Origin: Fallopia convolvulus
Taxonomy: Eukaryota; Streptophyta; Magnoliopsida; Caryophyllales; Polygonaceae
Reading direction: 5' to 3'
Length of the DNA: 64,000 nt
NCBI GenBank assembly: GCA_964016875.1
Contig: OZ024724.1
Location: 42,771,820 to 42,835,819, forward strand
Shown here: positions 43,147 to 53,743 of the stretch, piece after piece
Numbering within the stretch: the stretch's first letter is position 1
How the letters are laid out: every line of letters starts with the position of its first letter
Notes under the pieces: model-generated
The model's input: the letters and a program-made list of their open reading frames with translations, nothing else
Databases searched by the model: none
Told to the model about the DNA's origin: nothing
Translations under genes and position numbers: made by a program

Positions 43147-45750
43147 TCCATGTTTGCACTGCGACAATCTTGAATAGTGAAGATAAAAAAAAATATAAAA
43201 TATAAATTTATATACGTTCTTGGGCCACAAGCATGTTTATAGGAAAAAAAAAGAATAATAAAAATAAATTAAAAACAATCCTTGCTTCACAAGGATTTTT
43301 TTCCACGCTTTGGAGTAATAAATAATAATTTTTTTATTTTTTTAATAATTTAAGGCCTTGTTAGGCTTTTTTGTGTCTACTTGTATTGCGAGTAAAACTT
43401 TTACGTTTTACTTGCGAGACAAGTTCGACTTCTTTTCTTACAGGATAGTTCGAGGCCTATTGATGTGCTTTTTTCGAGGTGTTAGAGCTGAGTTTGGCAT
43501 TGGACCAAGTTGTATTTGGCCAGATCGCTTGGTGCTCTAGGGCTTCTGAAGATCCTTCATCTCGTGGAGGGAACGTCGGATGTCCATTTCGCACGCCCAA
43601 AAGGGGTCGATCTGTTGCCTGTGGCGCTTTCCTTTAGTGATTTACTCACCCCGATCCCAAACTCTTCTTAGCGCTTATCTTCTGAAATTTGTACTTCTTT
43701 TAGCTTTTCCTACTTGCTTTGATCTTCTTAGCCGTTCTCAGCTGCCGTTTTCTAACAGCCTCTCGGTTAACCAAGTCTGTTTGATATCCGAATTCTTACC
43801 CTATAAAAAAAACTAGTCGGTATTAATAAACTAGTCGGTATTAATTAACTTATATGTACCGAAATTATATGATCCATCTTTGGAGTGCAAAAGTAAAAAT
43901 ATGTTACTTTCCTAGTAGACATTTACACATACAGATTCGGGCCAGGCTTAGCCCAGCCCAACATTTCGAGTCTAATCTAGTGTCCATGTCCGCACTTGAT
44001 TGCATGCAGGTTGGGACTTATATGTGGACTGTTCTTGCCACAGTTTAGGATTTTGTGGTTAAAAAAATCAGATTATATATTTATATTACTTTATGTAATT
44101 AAAGAATCTACATACCTAATATAAATATATTTATATAAAATTGTAAAGTATTAGTATTTACATTTATACACATAAAAATAGTATTTATATAAAAAATATA
44201 TGATTCGGGCCTATCCTAGTGACTCGACAAGCCATGCCAGAACCCGAATTTTTAGAGCTCAACCCAAAAGGGCCAAAAACTTTGTATATACCCAATTGTA
44301 TGGGTGGGTGGACGGGGGGGCTAGCTCTTCTAGCCTTGAATTAGCCAGATTTTAGTTGGAAAAATCATTCATATAATTTTTTGTTTTTGATCGATTAACT
44401 TAGGGTATTTTATTTTAAAAAAATTGGAAGCTAGACAGAGAAGTTTTTTTTTTTTGTTTGGAAGTAGGTCGTCCGTCTTCATGCCCCTATTTTGACTCCT
44501 AAATGTTAGTGCAACAAAATCACATTGAGTCAATGTTGTAGTTATGTTTTTCTTACAAAGTAAAATTCCAACACCTTTTCTAGTTCTTTTCTTCTTCCCC
44601 GGATTGGTGTGAGCCAGTGCTGCGGCTTTAAGACTAGATCACGAGGACATGTCTATTGTTGAGATGCTGGTTCTACAAGCTAGCAAGTTGGAGTCAACCG
44701 GAGCCGAACAAGAAAGGCGTGAGTTGGAGCTGACGTGGTAGCTTCTTAATGGGTTCCACTTTGACTTTTAGAGTGATAAATAAAAGCTAGAGCTTATAAC
44801 CGACTTTCGTGTTCAAGAGATTTCTTGCACAAATTTAGGATCGATGATCATGATTTCAGTCTTCAATTTCTTCCGCTATTTTCGTTTGAGTTAGTATCTA
44901 GAATTCTTCATCTATCAATTGAAATTGGAGCCATGTGGCCGGGCTTGTAAGCCCAAACCATGTAGCATCATTTTTTTTAAATGAAAACCATGCAGTATCA
45001 TGATTTCAGTCTTCATAGCGATTTCAACTTAATGCTCACAATATTTCGATATAATAAAAGGTTTGGCAGAAAGCATTTTTCCTATTCTTCATCGTAGTAT
45101 GCTGATAGTTTAAAATTGTAATTTCTTACCTTTACTCTTAATAGGACAGACCAAGAAAGGGATATGAGAAGAAGGCTCCTCTTCAATTTTGAATCAAGTT
45201 CAGGTCATAACAAGTTGGAAGGAGAGGATATCTGTAAAAAAAAGGATGTGAAAGGAATGTGAATTTTAACAAGAAAAATAATTAGGTTGATATTTGTCTC
45301 TACTATCGGATTCATTTCGAGAGCTCAACCAGTAATATGATTCGCAATTTCAACAAGAAAAATAATCAGAACTGGTTATAGCCATCGATCACTAATGAAA
45401 ATTAAACTTAATTTACAATCAGAGTAACTAGCTAGCAAAGCTCATTGATCATTGCCAATCACATTTCTACATACATCTAAATATAAAACTCCACAAAACC
45501 AAACTGCCAAAATCACAAGTAACTGCAGCGTTGTTTTGGGAGGAAAAAGAAGCTAAGGGGATCGACATCCAAAACAAATTAAAGGAACCAACCTAAACAA
45601 AATGAAGCCTCATAATTAACATGCCATAGTACGTTAACCCTAATCAGGCAATCCAAAATACCTTCATGAGGTTGAATAATCGATTACTATGATCATTTTA
45701 ATTAAACTAGCCGCCGTCCCCCCTCTCTCTTTATAAATGACTAACACGAG
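43147..45750. other. Spacer without recognised gene
   Basis: 43350-43810 is a less AT-rich stretch without a clear domain; it ends in a short A-run and a two-unit repeat of AAACTAGTCGGTATTAAT (43809-43844). At 44613-44740 there is a 40-codon open stretch (starting ASAAALRLDHEDMSIVEMLV), helical and charged, that looks like a scrap of coding sequence from an unknown source. The rest is AT-rich. 45410-45740 is the region downstream of the SAUR gene. Confidence 0.4.
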
Positions 45751-46044
45751 TCAAATTAAGGACAGTGAGTGATGGATCTGGTGGTGGTTGTGTCGGCTCC
45801 CACCACCGCCTCCTCTCTCAATCGCCCACCTGAGCTGAAGAAACTCGTCGACGGAACAAGGCAACCTTAGCGGACCCACACTATGGTAGCCGTAGAGGTC
45901 GTGTGCCTTGTCCAACAAGCCCTTGAACAGAGGATGGGACAAGTAGGAGATCGGAATCACAAACTTGTGTAGATCTTGGTCGTCCAATCCCACGTGGACG
46001 GCTAGGGTTCCCTTCTTCACCTTCATCTTCTTCTCATCAAACAT
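45751..46044 (-). CDS. SAUR family protein (SAUR76-78-like)
   Basis: A single-exon gene of 97 residues from ATG 46044 to TGA 45751. An in-frame GTG six bases upstream is not needed as a start. The SAUR domain spans nearly the whole protein: KKGTLAVHVGLDD, then KFVIPISYLSHPLFKGLLDK, YGYHSVGPLRLPCSVDEFLQ and LRWAIER. The tail has five Gly and several His. The PLRLPCSVDEF-LRW ending is like the SAUR76-78 group. SAUR proteins are small auxin-induced regulators; many inhibit PP2C.D phosphatases, raising plasma membrane H+-ATPase activity and cell expansion. A long TATA stretch lies about 165 bases upstream of the ATG. No canonical TGTCTC auxin element was seen in 46060-46400. No frame damage. Confidence 0.9.
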   Translation of the reverse strand: MFDEKKMKVKKGTLAVHVGLDDQDLHKFVIPISYLSHPLFKGLLDKAHDLYGYHSVGPLRLPCSVDEFLQLRWAIERGGGGGSRHNHHQIHHSLSLI

Positions 46045-46200
46045 GATCACATGATCGATCGATGGATGGATGTGGTGGGTGTGAGTGGAATATTAATTGA
46101 AGGCTAGGCCGCTCTAGGTAGGATCGGAGTTGAGGGAAGACAAAAGTAGTTGAGAAACTATGAGACTAGCTTGAGTTGTGACCACAAACAAGACAAGCAC

Positions 46201-46220
46201 GTCTATATATATATATAATC
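46201..46220 (-). promoter_or_regulatory. TATA box of the SAUR gene
   Basis: Minus strand GATTATATATATATATAGAC, 157-176 bases before the ATG, which would leave a leader of roughly 130 bases. Confidence 0.6.
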
Positions 46221-48052
46221 TAATCTACTCTATAGTGGGAGCAAAAGTAGAAGCCTGATACTCAAAGAATAATAGTTTAAACAGAAATGTACTTCAGAAA
46301 GATATAATTTTGTGTGTGGGGCTACTAATAAATCAAACTCTTATAATTAAGAAATAATCGATTTGTTTTGGGGCATTTATCTAGTCAAACGCCTTAACTT
46401 TATGGTAGTACTATTAAATTTTCGTTTTCATTTTTTATTGGCAATATCCTTTAAAAACCCAAAAAAAATGTGATTTACCCAGTTATATAATAAAATATAT
46501 GTTTAATATGGATTACATGACTAATAATTTATAAATCTATCCTTTTTTACCTAAAAAACAGGAACAAATTAATCATTGAAATCTATCAAAAAAAAATTTA
46601 GTCTTTTCTTGTTCTATGATAATTGCCTATGTGGTAACTTGAATTTGGGGTTGTTTTGATTGACAACTAATTTTTAGGAGATATATTAGTCAGTGAGGTA
46701 TTTTAAATCCAGTTTGGGCCCATCACTTGATTCCAATGAGATTCTATTTTATAATCAATTGATGATAGGTGATATAACCTTGGAAAACAAGTTCAAGGTC
46801 AATCCCGTTCTCATATCATATTAGAGTATGTGGGTCGTTAAAGTGGGGAGTGCACACGACCGTCCGTATGTAGATACTTGTTGGGTCTACCACATAATGA
46901 AAAGCGTGGCAGCAAGAGAGATAAAAAAATTGAACAGAATTAACGCAACAAGAAACTCAACCAGATTTTATAAGTTTTTGAGCCTTAATTAAAATGTCAA
47001 GATCATAAGGGGACAAAAAAGAGCAAAAAAACAAAAAAAAATATACAAAAGAAGAGATCCAAAGTGAGATGTGCACAAATAAAATAACCGCAACAAGGGT
47101 CTCCAATATAAATAGGTATAATCTGCAAGAAGTGTAAGTCTTAATAACTTGGCCGATGATATTAATTTAAGGTCACGTGTTGAGTTTCCTCTGCGTCAAG
47201 GGCTAGTACATTCTTAATATAGAGAGCAAAAACAAGACGCTCCATACGAAAATAAAAATTTATAATGTGTATCCATGGGTATCCAATAAATACACTAATT
47301 TTGGTAAATTTGATTGTTGTTTGTAAATTTTAAATTTTTTTAAAAGGGTTTAGCAATTTTAATTTAGGGAATAATTTTAAAATAATTTTCAAAATTAGCA
47401 TGATAAATGTGTGTTACACACATTAGCCAGACGGTACAAAAATTAAAGGTTAAACTTGACAAATTTGATTACAAAAAACACTTTACAAATTACTTGCAAT
47501 TGATTCTCAGTTTTTGGCATTTCTATTTCGATTTCATGTTGCCTTTTGGTTTACAGAAAAATTAAAGAATTTACCTTTAAAAAAAAAAGAAAAAAAAAAG
47601 AAACTTTTTTTATTGGGAATGTGGGGTGGGGTGTGCACAAGAAATGGTCCTCGTTGTTTTATGTGCCGTCCAAAACCCACGTACAGTAGTACTCCTATTT
47701 TGAAGATGGGGCAACATTTTATGGGCGGCCCATCATTGCACGGAAACATTATATACGTTGCCTTGCCTTCATAACTAATTTAATTGTAAGAAATAGATTT
47801 TCCCTGCTCTTTTCGTTTTCCTAAAGCCAGCAATTTGCATTTTCATTTCATTTTCAGTCTGGAGAATTAATGTATGTATGTACATGTACATTTTCCTACC
47901 ACTTGACATTTTATTTGTGAAGCCTCGGATTTTGTTTACGATTTTACTTAGAAAATTCCTTATTTTATTTTATCAATTGCAAAATGTTAATAATAAAAAT
48001 ATTTATTTACCTACTTTAAATTGAAAGATATATGTGTGAATTTGTGATCCTA
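46221..48052. other. AT-rich spacer upstream of the SAUR gene
   Basis: No gene seen. Short A- and T-runs (47580-47610). The open stretch at 47514-47774 has no similarity to anything I know. Confidence 0.4.
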
Positions 48053-48893
48053 CTTCCTAGCAGTGACGGACGCAGAACTAAATTGAAGGAGGGGCACAAT
48101 TAACAATTAATCAAAAAATAATACTCAATTGATCTAGTGGTAAAGTGGTGTTAGACCTCTTAAGTGTTATCCAAGAGATTCGAAGTTCGAACCTCACTGG
48201 CGGCATGTATGGAGAAACTGATATTGGAAGAGTCTCCCCAAAAAATGGGGCCACAAACTACTCGGTCCGGACATAGAGCGGTATCCGACCGATCGAATCG
48301 GACGAGCCAAAAGACAAGACAAAAAAAAATAATTTACCAACATTCAAAATCAACCAACATCCCACTTGGGGCCCTGTTTTATACTAATAAAATTTAGGGT
48401 TGTAAAAATATTATATAAAAAAAAATTAAATTCTAATATATGATACTAATTAAAAAATTAATTATTTTCATTGTAATTTATTTGTAAAGAAACATCTACT
48501 ACTAATCAAAATTTAAATATTAAATAATTTAACTTATTGAAAATACAAAGAAAGCGTGCATTGGTAAAAAATAAACAAGGAAAATTGCTAATTGAAATTG
48601 GGCTTATACAAACCGGAAAGAAAATTGCTGAAATTTAAAAATAAATAAAGTAAACAGAGAAGGCATGCATTGGGTAAAAGAAAACAAAACGGAAATATTA
48701 GAAACAGAAGCTCGAACACGGAGCTCCTCACACATATGTATGATACTTAATCATCTAAGCCATTTTTTCTATCTAAAAAAATAGGATTTTTATCATATAT
48801 ATAGTGGGCCTTTTTTATCGGGGGCCTATATAAAAATTTTTTATGAGTGAAGGGAGGGCCGTGCCCTCCCCCAGCTCCGTCTCTGCTTCCTAG
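48053..48893. mobile_element. hAT-type non-autonomous element with 8-bp target duplication
   Basis: CTTCCTAG flanks both sides (48053-48060 and 48886-48893). The element (48061-48885, 825 bp) begins CAGTGACGGACGCAG, and its other end in reverse complement begins CAGAGACGGAGCTGG, imperfect terminal inverted repeats of the CAGNGNCGGA type known from plant hAT elements. It has no transposase. A tRNA-derived SINE lies inside it. Confidence 0.9.
48124..48330 (+). mobile_element. tRNA-derived SINE inside the hAT element
   Basis: A box A-like stretch (CTAGTGGTAAAGTGG, from 48134) and a box B (AGTTCGAACCTC, 48184-48195) have the spacing of an internal RNA polymerase III promoter. About 130 bases of unrelated sequence and an A-rich tail (48319-48329) follow. 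The target duplication is not clear because both sides are A-rich (AAAAATAAT). Confidence 0.65.
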
Positions 48894-51680
48894 CATGAAC
48901 GGATTGATTAAAGATTTATTAAACGTGAGAAAACATCTTATACTAGATCATATATTTATTAGAGTATAATAGTACGAGTTAAAGGACAAAAAAAGGGTGA
49001 TTTCTTTGTCATACATTTTTTTTTCTGGTCGGAATTTCTTCGTCATACATGCACTGCTATTTCCCACATTCTGCATGTCGTACGGTACGTCCGCCTTCTT
49101 TGTCAATACCACTACTCAAGAGTCAAGACCAATAATAGAATCAATAAATTTTCACAAATAGTGGTGGATAGCTCAATTCTAGCTTAGTATGCATTAATGC
49201 ATATAAGAATATTATTGTGTTTATGGATACGTAATACAAATACTAATTTTAAAATTATATTTTAAATTGAAATTGAAGAACTCTTTTAAATAACTTAAAA
49301 TTAACAAATAATTAAGATTTATTAAAATTAGTATTTTTATTATGAGCCCGTGAGTATATATTATAAAATCCCTATATAATATTAGGTTGTAGAGAGACTA
49401 TAGATAATCGGATGGGATCCTATTTACGGTGAGATTTGCATATATATATAGTTAATTATGATGATTGATTACGGTAGGAATTATTATAGGAGAGATAACA
49501 GATATACACAATCGGATAATTATAGGGAACCGAAGAAATCATTTTCCATTTTGCACAAATCTCGTAAGATATTTGCATAATTATATTCATGATTTTAGTT
49601 AAAAATATACATGATTGTAATACGTTATATACATGATTGTAATATATTCATACCTTTTTTTTTATTGTGTTCATAAATTTAGATGATATTTTTAATTATA
49701 TGTAATACATTCCTGAATTAGTTGCGAATATACATTATTATTATTGTCTAGAATATTCATGAAATTGCTAATGGTAAGAAAGGGGTTTGGATGTAGGAGT
49801 TGGTATGTGAATGATGCATAATTTTGTTTCCGTATAATTTTTTAATGATTATATCATGTTTATTTATTTATTGGATTCATGAAATTTGATTTTATTCATA
49901 ATGTAGTGTGTTTGTATAACTGTATTCATGATTTACAATTAGATATTAGAAATATTGGTTTTTTTATAGCATAGGTTAAGAGTACTAATTTTAGAAACTA
50001 AAACCCTAATAAAAAAACTAATAAAATCTAATGAGAAAATAATTAAATCTAAATAAAAAATAATTCTAAAATATATTACCATTTTTAGAGCATAGGTTAG
50101 AAAAATCATAGAAATATTTAACGAAATGTATACATGGAACTTTACTCATATATTCATGCTTTTAACATGTGTACGACAGCGTTTATTCATGATTATAATC
50201 ATGAATAATTGATTTGTTGTATAGTAATTATGCACCCGGCTTTACTCGTATATACATAGTTATTTGTGTATGTGTATTAATGTTTATGAAATCATATATT
50301 AATGATGAAGTGTTTGTATATTTATGATTTACAATTATATATTTAACACGTTTAATGAAATGTATGCATGTAACTCGATCGACTCACATATATATACTTT
50401 TAACACATATGTAATCATTGTAAACCCTAAACTCTAATTACATCTTCTTCTTTTTATCATCAAACAAGTGCTTCATTCAAATAAAACTGAATCGTTCAAC
50501 AAAATATCGTAAAAACCAGAAGGAAAGGAAAAGCTATCAAACATTATAAAAAAACTTATAAAAAGCCATTTGATTAGCCAATCAGCAGGGCAATTTGTCT
50601 CTCTCTTTGTATACTCCCATCTGCCCATATCCAGATTGTATATCTAAAAATATAAATACCATAACTTTTTAATTACACCTAACTATAATTTTCTAATTAC
50701 ACCTTAACACGTATTATATATTTAAAAATATACTCACCAAAAAAAATATATTTAAAAATATAAATACCACGAAATTGTTTACCTAGCTCAAAAAAATATT
50801 TGAGTACGGCCAAAAAACTAGGATACATGCCACTAAATGCGAAGCTAAATATCACCATTCATTGTGGAGAAGAGGTCCACATAACGTGGCAATTGAGAAA
50901 GATGTATGGTGGCCATGGATTCAAGATATATATTGTATTAAGTATCAAGGACATTTTTATAATTCACCCATTTTAATAGCTAAATTGATCGAGGTAATAA
51001 GGTAGTGTTATTTGTTAATGAAATAATTATAATGAGTAATTCAAAGTAATTTAGAATTTAAGGGGTGGTTTAGGGTAATTTTGCGATAAGTGGACACGTG
51101 GCGAAATTCAAGTGGTTTGTAATAAGTCAAAAGGTCCGGTCAATGCAGAAGTGGACGTGTGAATGTACGGGTGCCCCTGCCTGCCCGTGCAATCTCGTAC
51201 AAGCAAGCGCACACCGCCCCAGTAACCAGTACACCCATCATGGGAGGTAGCCAGATATTGGCAACTAAATAATCATAATCACATTAAAATCATACCATTA
51301 TTAAAGTGTGTTATTTTATTATTCAAAATAGGAAAATTCCAATCATAATATACGGGGCGATATCATTTTCAAGTTTCATCCCTAGTATTTAATTTCTTAA
51401 TGATAAATTTCTTATCCATCCATAAATCAAGTAATTAATATTCATAAATAAGGATTATGAAAATCTAATTATTACAGAGTAAAAAATATGCTAAATCAAG
51501 TAATTAATTTTCATAAAATTTCATAAAGCTTCACATTCAACCAAATAAAAATATAAAAATATAATTGTTAAAAAATAACTTTTAATTAAACAAGTGTTTT
51601 TCTCAATTTGAGTAATATATGCAATTTAGGAAAAAAGCAATCCATGTACTAAAATTAACTTCTTGAAGGATTTTCATATA
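48894..51680. other. AT-rich spacer with ATTCATGA-rich part
   Basis: No gene. Between 49580 and 50440 the words ATTCATGA and CATGATT(G/T) recur many times, including a doubled ATACATGATTGTAATA at about 49606-49645 and a 26-bp perfect palindrome at 50183-50208. 51120-51250 is more GC-rich without a clear ORF. Confidence 0.4.
50183..50208. repeat. 26-bp perfect palindrome
   Basis: TTATTCATGATTA followed at once by its reverse complement, no loop. Confidence 0.85.
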
Positions 51681-51739
51681 CTATTGTGCGCTCTCTCTTT
51701 CGGGTGACCGTCTGGTGGTGATCTTTCTGACATGTTGTT

Positions 51740-52395
51740 TAATGGTTTTAGGGTTGGTTATAGGTTGGGTTATGGGTGGGTGGAGCACTTCCATCACCCG
51801 ATCCGCGAAATAAATCCGATTCACCCATCACCTGCGGAACCTTTCACCCGTATCCAACCCACCTATCACCCGCGGGTGAAGTGGGTGACCCGTCACCGCG
51901 AACGGGCGAGATCGAATCGGCGGGAGAGTATTAAGTAGAGGTTGCGGAGTGGCGGATCGAGCTGGTGTAGGTGAGTGCCGCTCTTGAGAGACCCCAAACT
52001 AAGTGAGAACGGTGAAAGTGAGAATTAGGTCTGGTTGTTTGGGGTATAGTCGCATATCACATATGGGCATATTTTCATATGGGTATGTATAGTTTTTTAA
52101 TATTTAAAAAAAAAACCAAACTTTTCTTAAAAAAGCCCCCAAGTCCCAAACTTTCTTTCAAAAAAAACCAAACGTAATTTTAATTTAGGATAAATTTTTA
52201 CGGGTGGTTGGCGGGTGAAACGAGTGGTGGGTGACAGGTCAGGTGATGGGTCGGGTTAAACGGGTGTAAAACTTCACCATATCCGACTCGTCACTTTCAC
52301 CCATCACCTGACCCACCCGTCACCCGCTTTTTTACGGTTTTTCACCCATATAATTGGGTCGGATAAAACGGGTGAGTCGGTTCCCGCGGATAATT
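51740..52395. repeat. GGGTGA/TCACCC-rich degenerate repeat
   Basis: Two dense clusters (51760-51920 and 52195-52380) of GGGTGA, CACCCG and GGGTCGG words on both strands are separated by AT-rich sequence. The two clusters partly face each other (CACCCATCACCTG occurs in both, GGGTGACAGGTCAGGTGATGG only in the second). No coding frame uses them. This kind of repeat is common in plant spacer; its origin is unknown. Confidence 0.6.
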
Positions 52396-52733
52396 TCTGT
52401 CTTCTCCAACAATTTCCTTTCACAAGTCTATCGCTCTCTCTTGTCCATCTCTATCTTTTTCTTTTTTTTTAATTACCTACCAGATCTTTCCTCCCCTACA
52501 ACGTAAAAACCCTTTCTTTCATAGCTTCACCCCAAATCTATTTCACACAAAAACATTGACAATTCAGGCATCGAATTTGTCTTTATCCAGATTCCTAGTT
52601 GATACTTCTATGTATATAAGCTTTTTTAGTTGTAAAAGGAGTTGAGTGCTCTAAACATAGGCAAAGCACATTATTATTTTGTAAGAATAGCATTTTAAGT
52701 GTGTTTAATTATTAATTAGCTAGCGAATAAAAA
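52396..52733. other. Spacer left of the young copia element
   Basis: CT-rich then AT-rich sequence, no gene seen. Confidence 0.4.
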
Positions 52734-52738
52734 GTAAC

Positions 52739-53689
52739 TGTTGGATACTGGTACCATGGGAACAGACACTGTTACCATGGGTACAGTACCGATCGTTCCC
52801 TTGTGTTTTGATAATGACAAACTCTAAGAGATTTAATGGGTTGTATGTTTCCATAGTAATTTCAGGTAATACAAAAGTATGGAAGCAGGAATGAGTTGAC
52901 GCTGATGTGAGGGAACAACGTCTGCGCTTGAGGGAACAACAGCGTCTGCGCTTGGACAGATTCTAAATAAGGAAAGCGCGTCCTTTCAACTTTGGAAGAT
53001 TTGATTCTCGAAGATTTGACAGCTGGAATAGTTGGTTATTAGAAGATAATCTCTAAAGATAAAATCGGAATCATATCTCACCAAATTGGGAGTAGCTTGT
53101 GATGCAAGGAGAAGATTTCTAGGTTAAGGAAAGATCTCATGGAATATTATATTGCGAATCAGTTTGTAGAAGATATTTTGGGTGAAAAAATATTATTTCG
53201 TGGCAAGGAAATAATATTATATCAGATCCAAATCTCTTCTATAAATAAGAGTTCAGTTTAGGTTTTCAATTGACCGATCTCGACCGATCTCCATAGATAT
53301 CGAGCAGCAGAGCATTCAAGTGCCATTGAAGCTTCGTGAAGGTGTTAAGTAAGTTGTTGCTAGGGTTTTTAGGTCTTCTTAGATTATTATCTTTTCGTGC
53401 TTAGGCTGAGAAGTTAGGGTTTGATAGATCTAGGGTCTAGAGATTAGACTAGATTATCTTGGAGTCCCTACTTGCCCTTGTAGCTCGTGAAAGAATTAAT
53501 AATATAAGAAGTCATTTGAAATCCTCTAAGGAGGTAGTGGTTTTACTCGTTCAACTAGTTGGTTGATCGAGGTTTCCACTCTAAGAGGTCGTGTCAAACT
53601 GTTTCCTGCATAACTGTATTTATTTTCGCTGCCCAGTTTACTGTTCCCGTGGGAACAGTGTCTGTATTACTAACACACTCGTTCCAACA
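52739..53689 (+). repeat. 5' LTR of the young copia element
   Basis: Begins TGTTGGATACTGG, ends GTTCCAACA. TATA box TATAAATA at 53240-53247. Near its end is the palindrome CTGTTCCCGTGGGAACAG, and near its start GGTACCATGGGAACAG. Confidence 0.95.
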
Positions 53690-53691
53690 AT

Positions 53692-53703
53692 TGGTATCAG
53701 AGC
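53692..53703 (+). other. Primer binding site, initiator tRNA-Met
   Basis: TGGTATCAGAGC, two bases after the LTR, the usual copia primer site. Confidence 0.95.
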
Positions 53704-53743
53704 GGGTTTGCTCTAGATAGTGTGTTCATTGCAGGACAACAAG

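Noticed and set aside
47514..47774. 86-codon ORF
   Set aside because: Low-complexity Lys run and no similarity; the opposite strand is equally open.
48131..48200. tRNA gene
   Set aside because: Boxes A and B are present, but no cloverleaf with acceptor stem can be drawn, and an unrelated tail with A-run follows; a SINE fits better.
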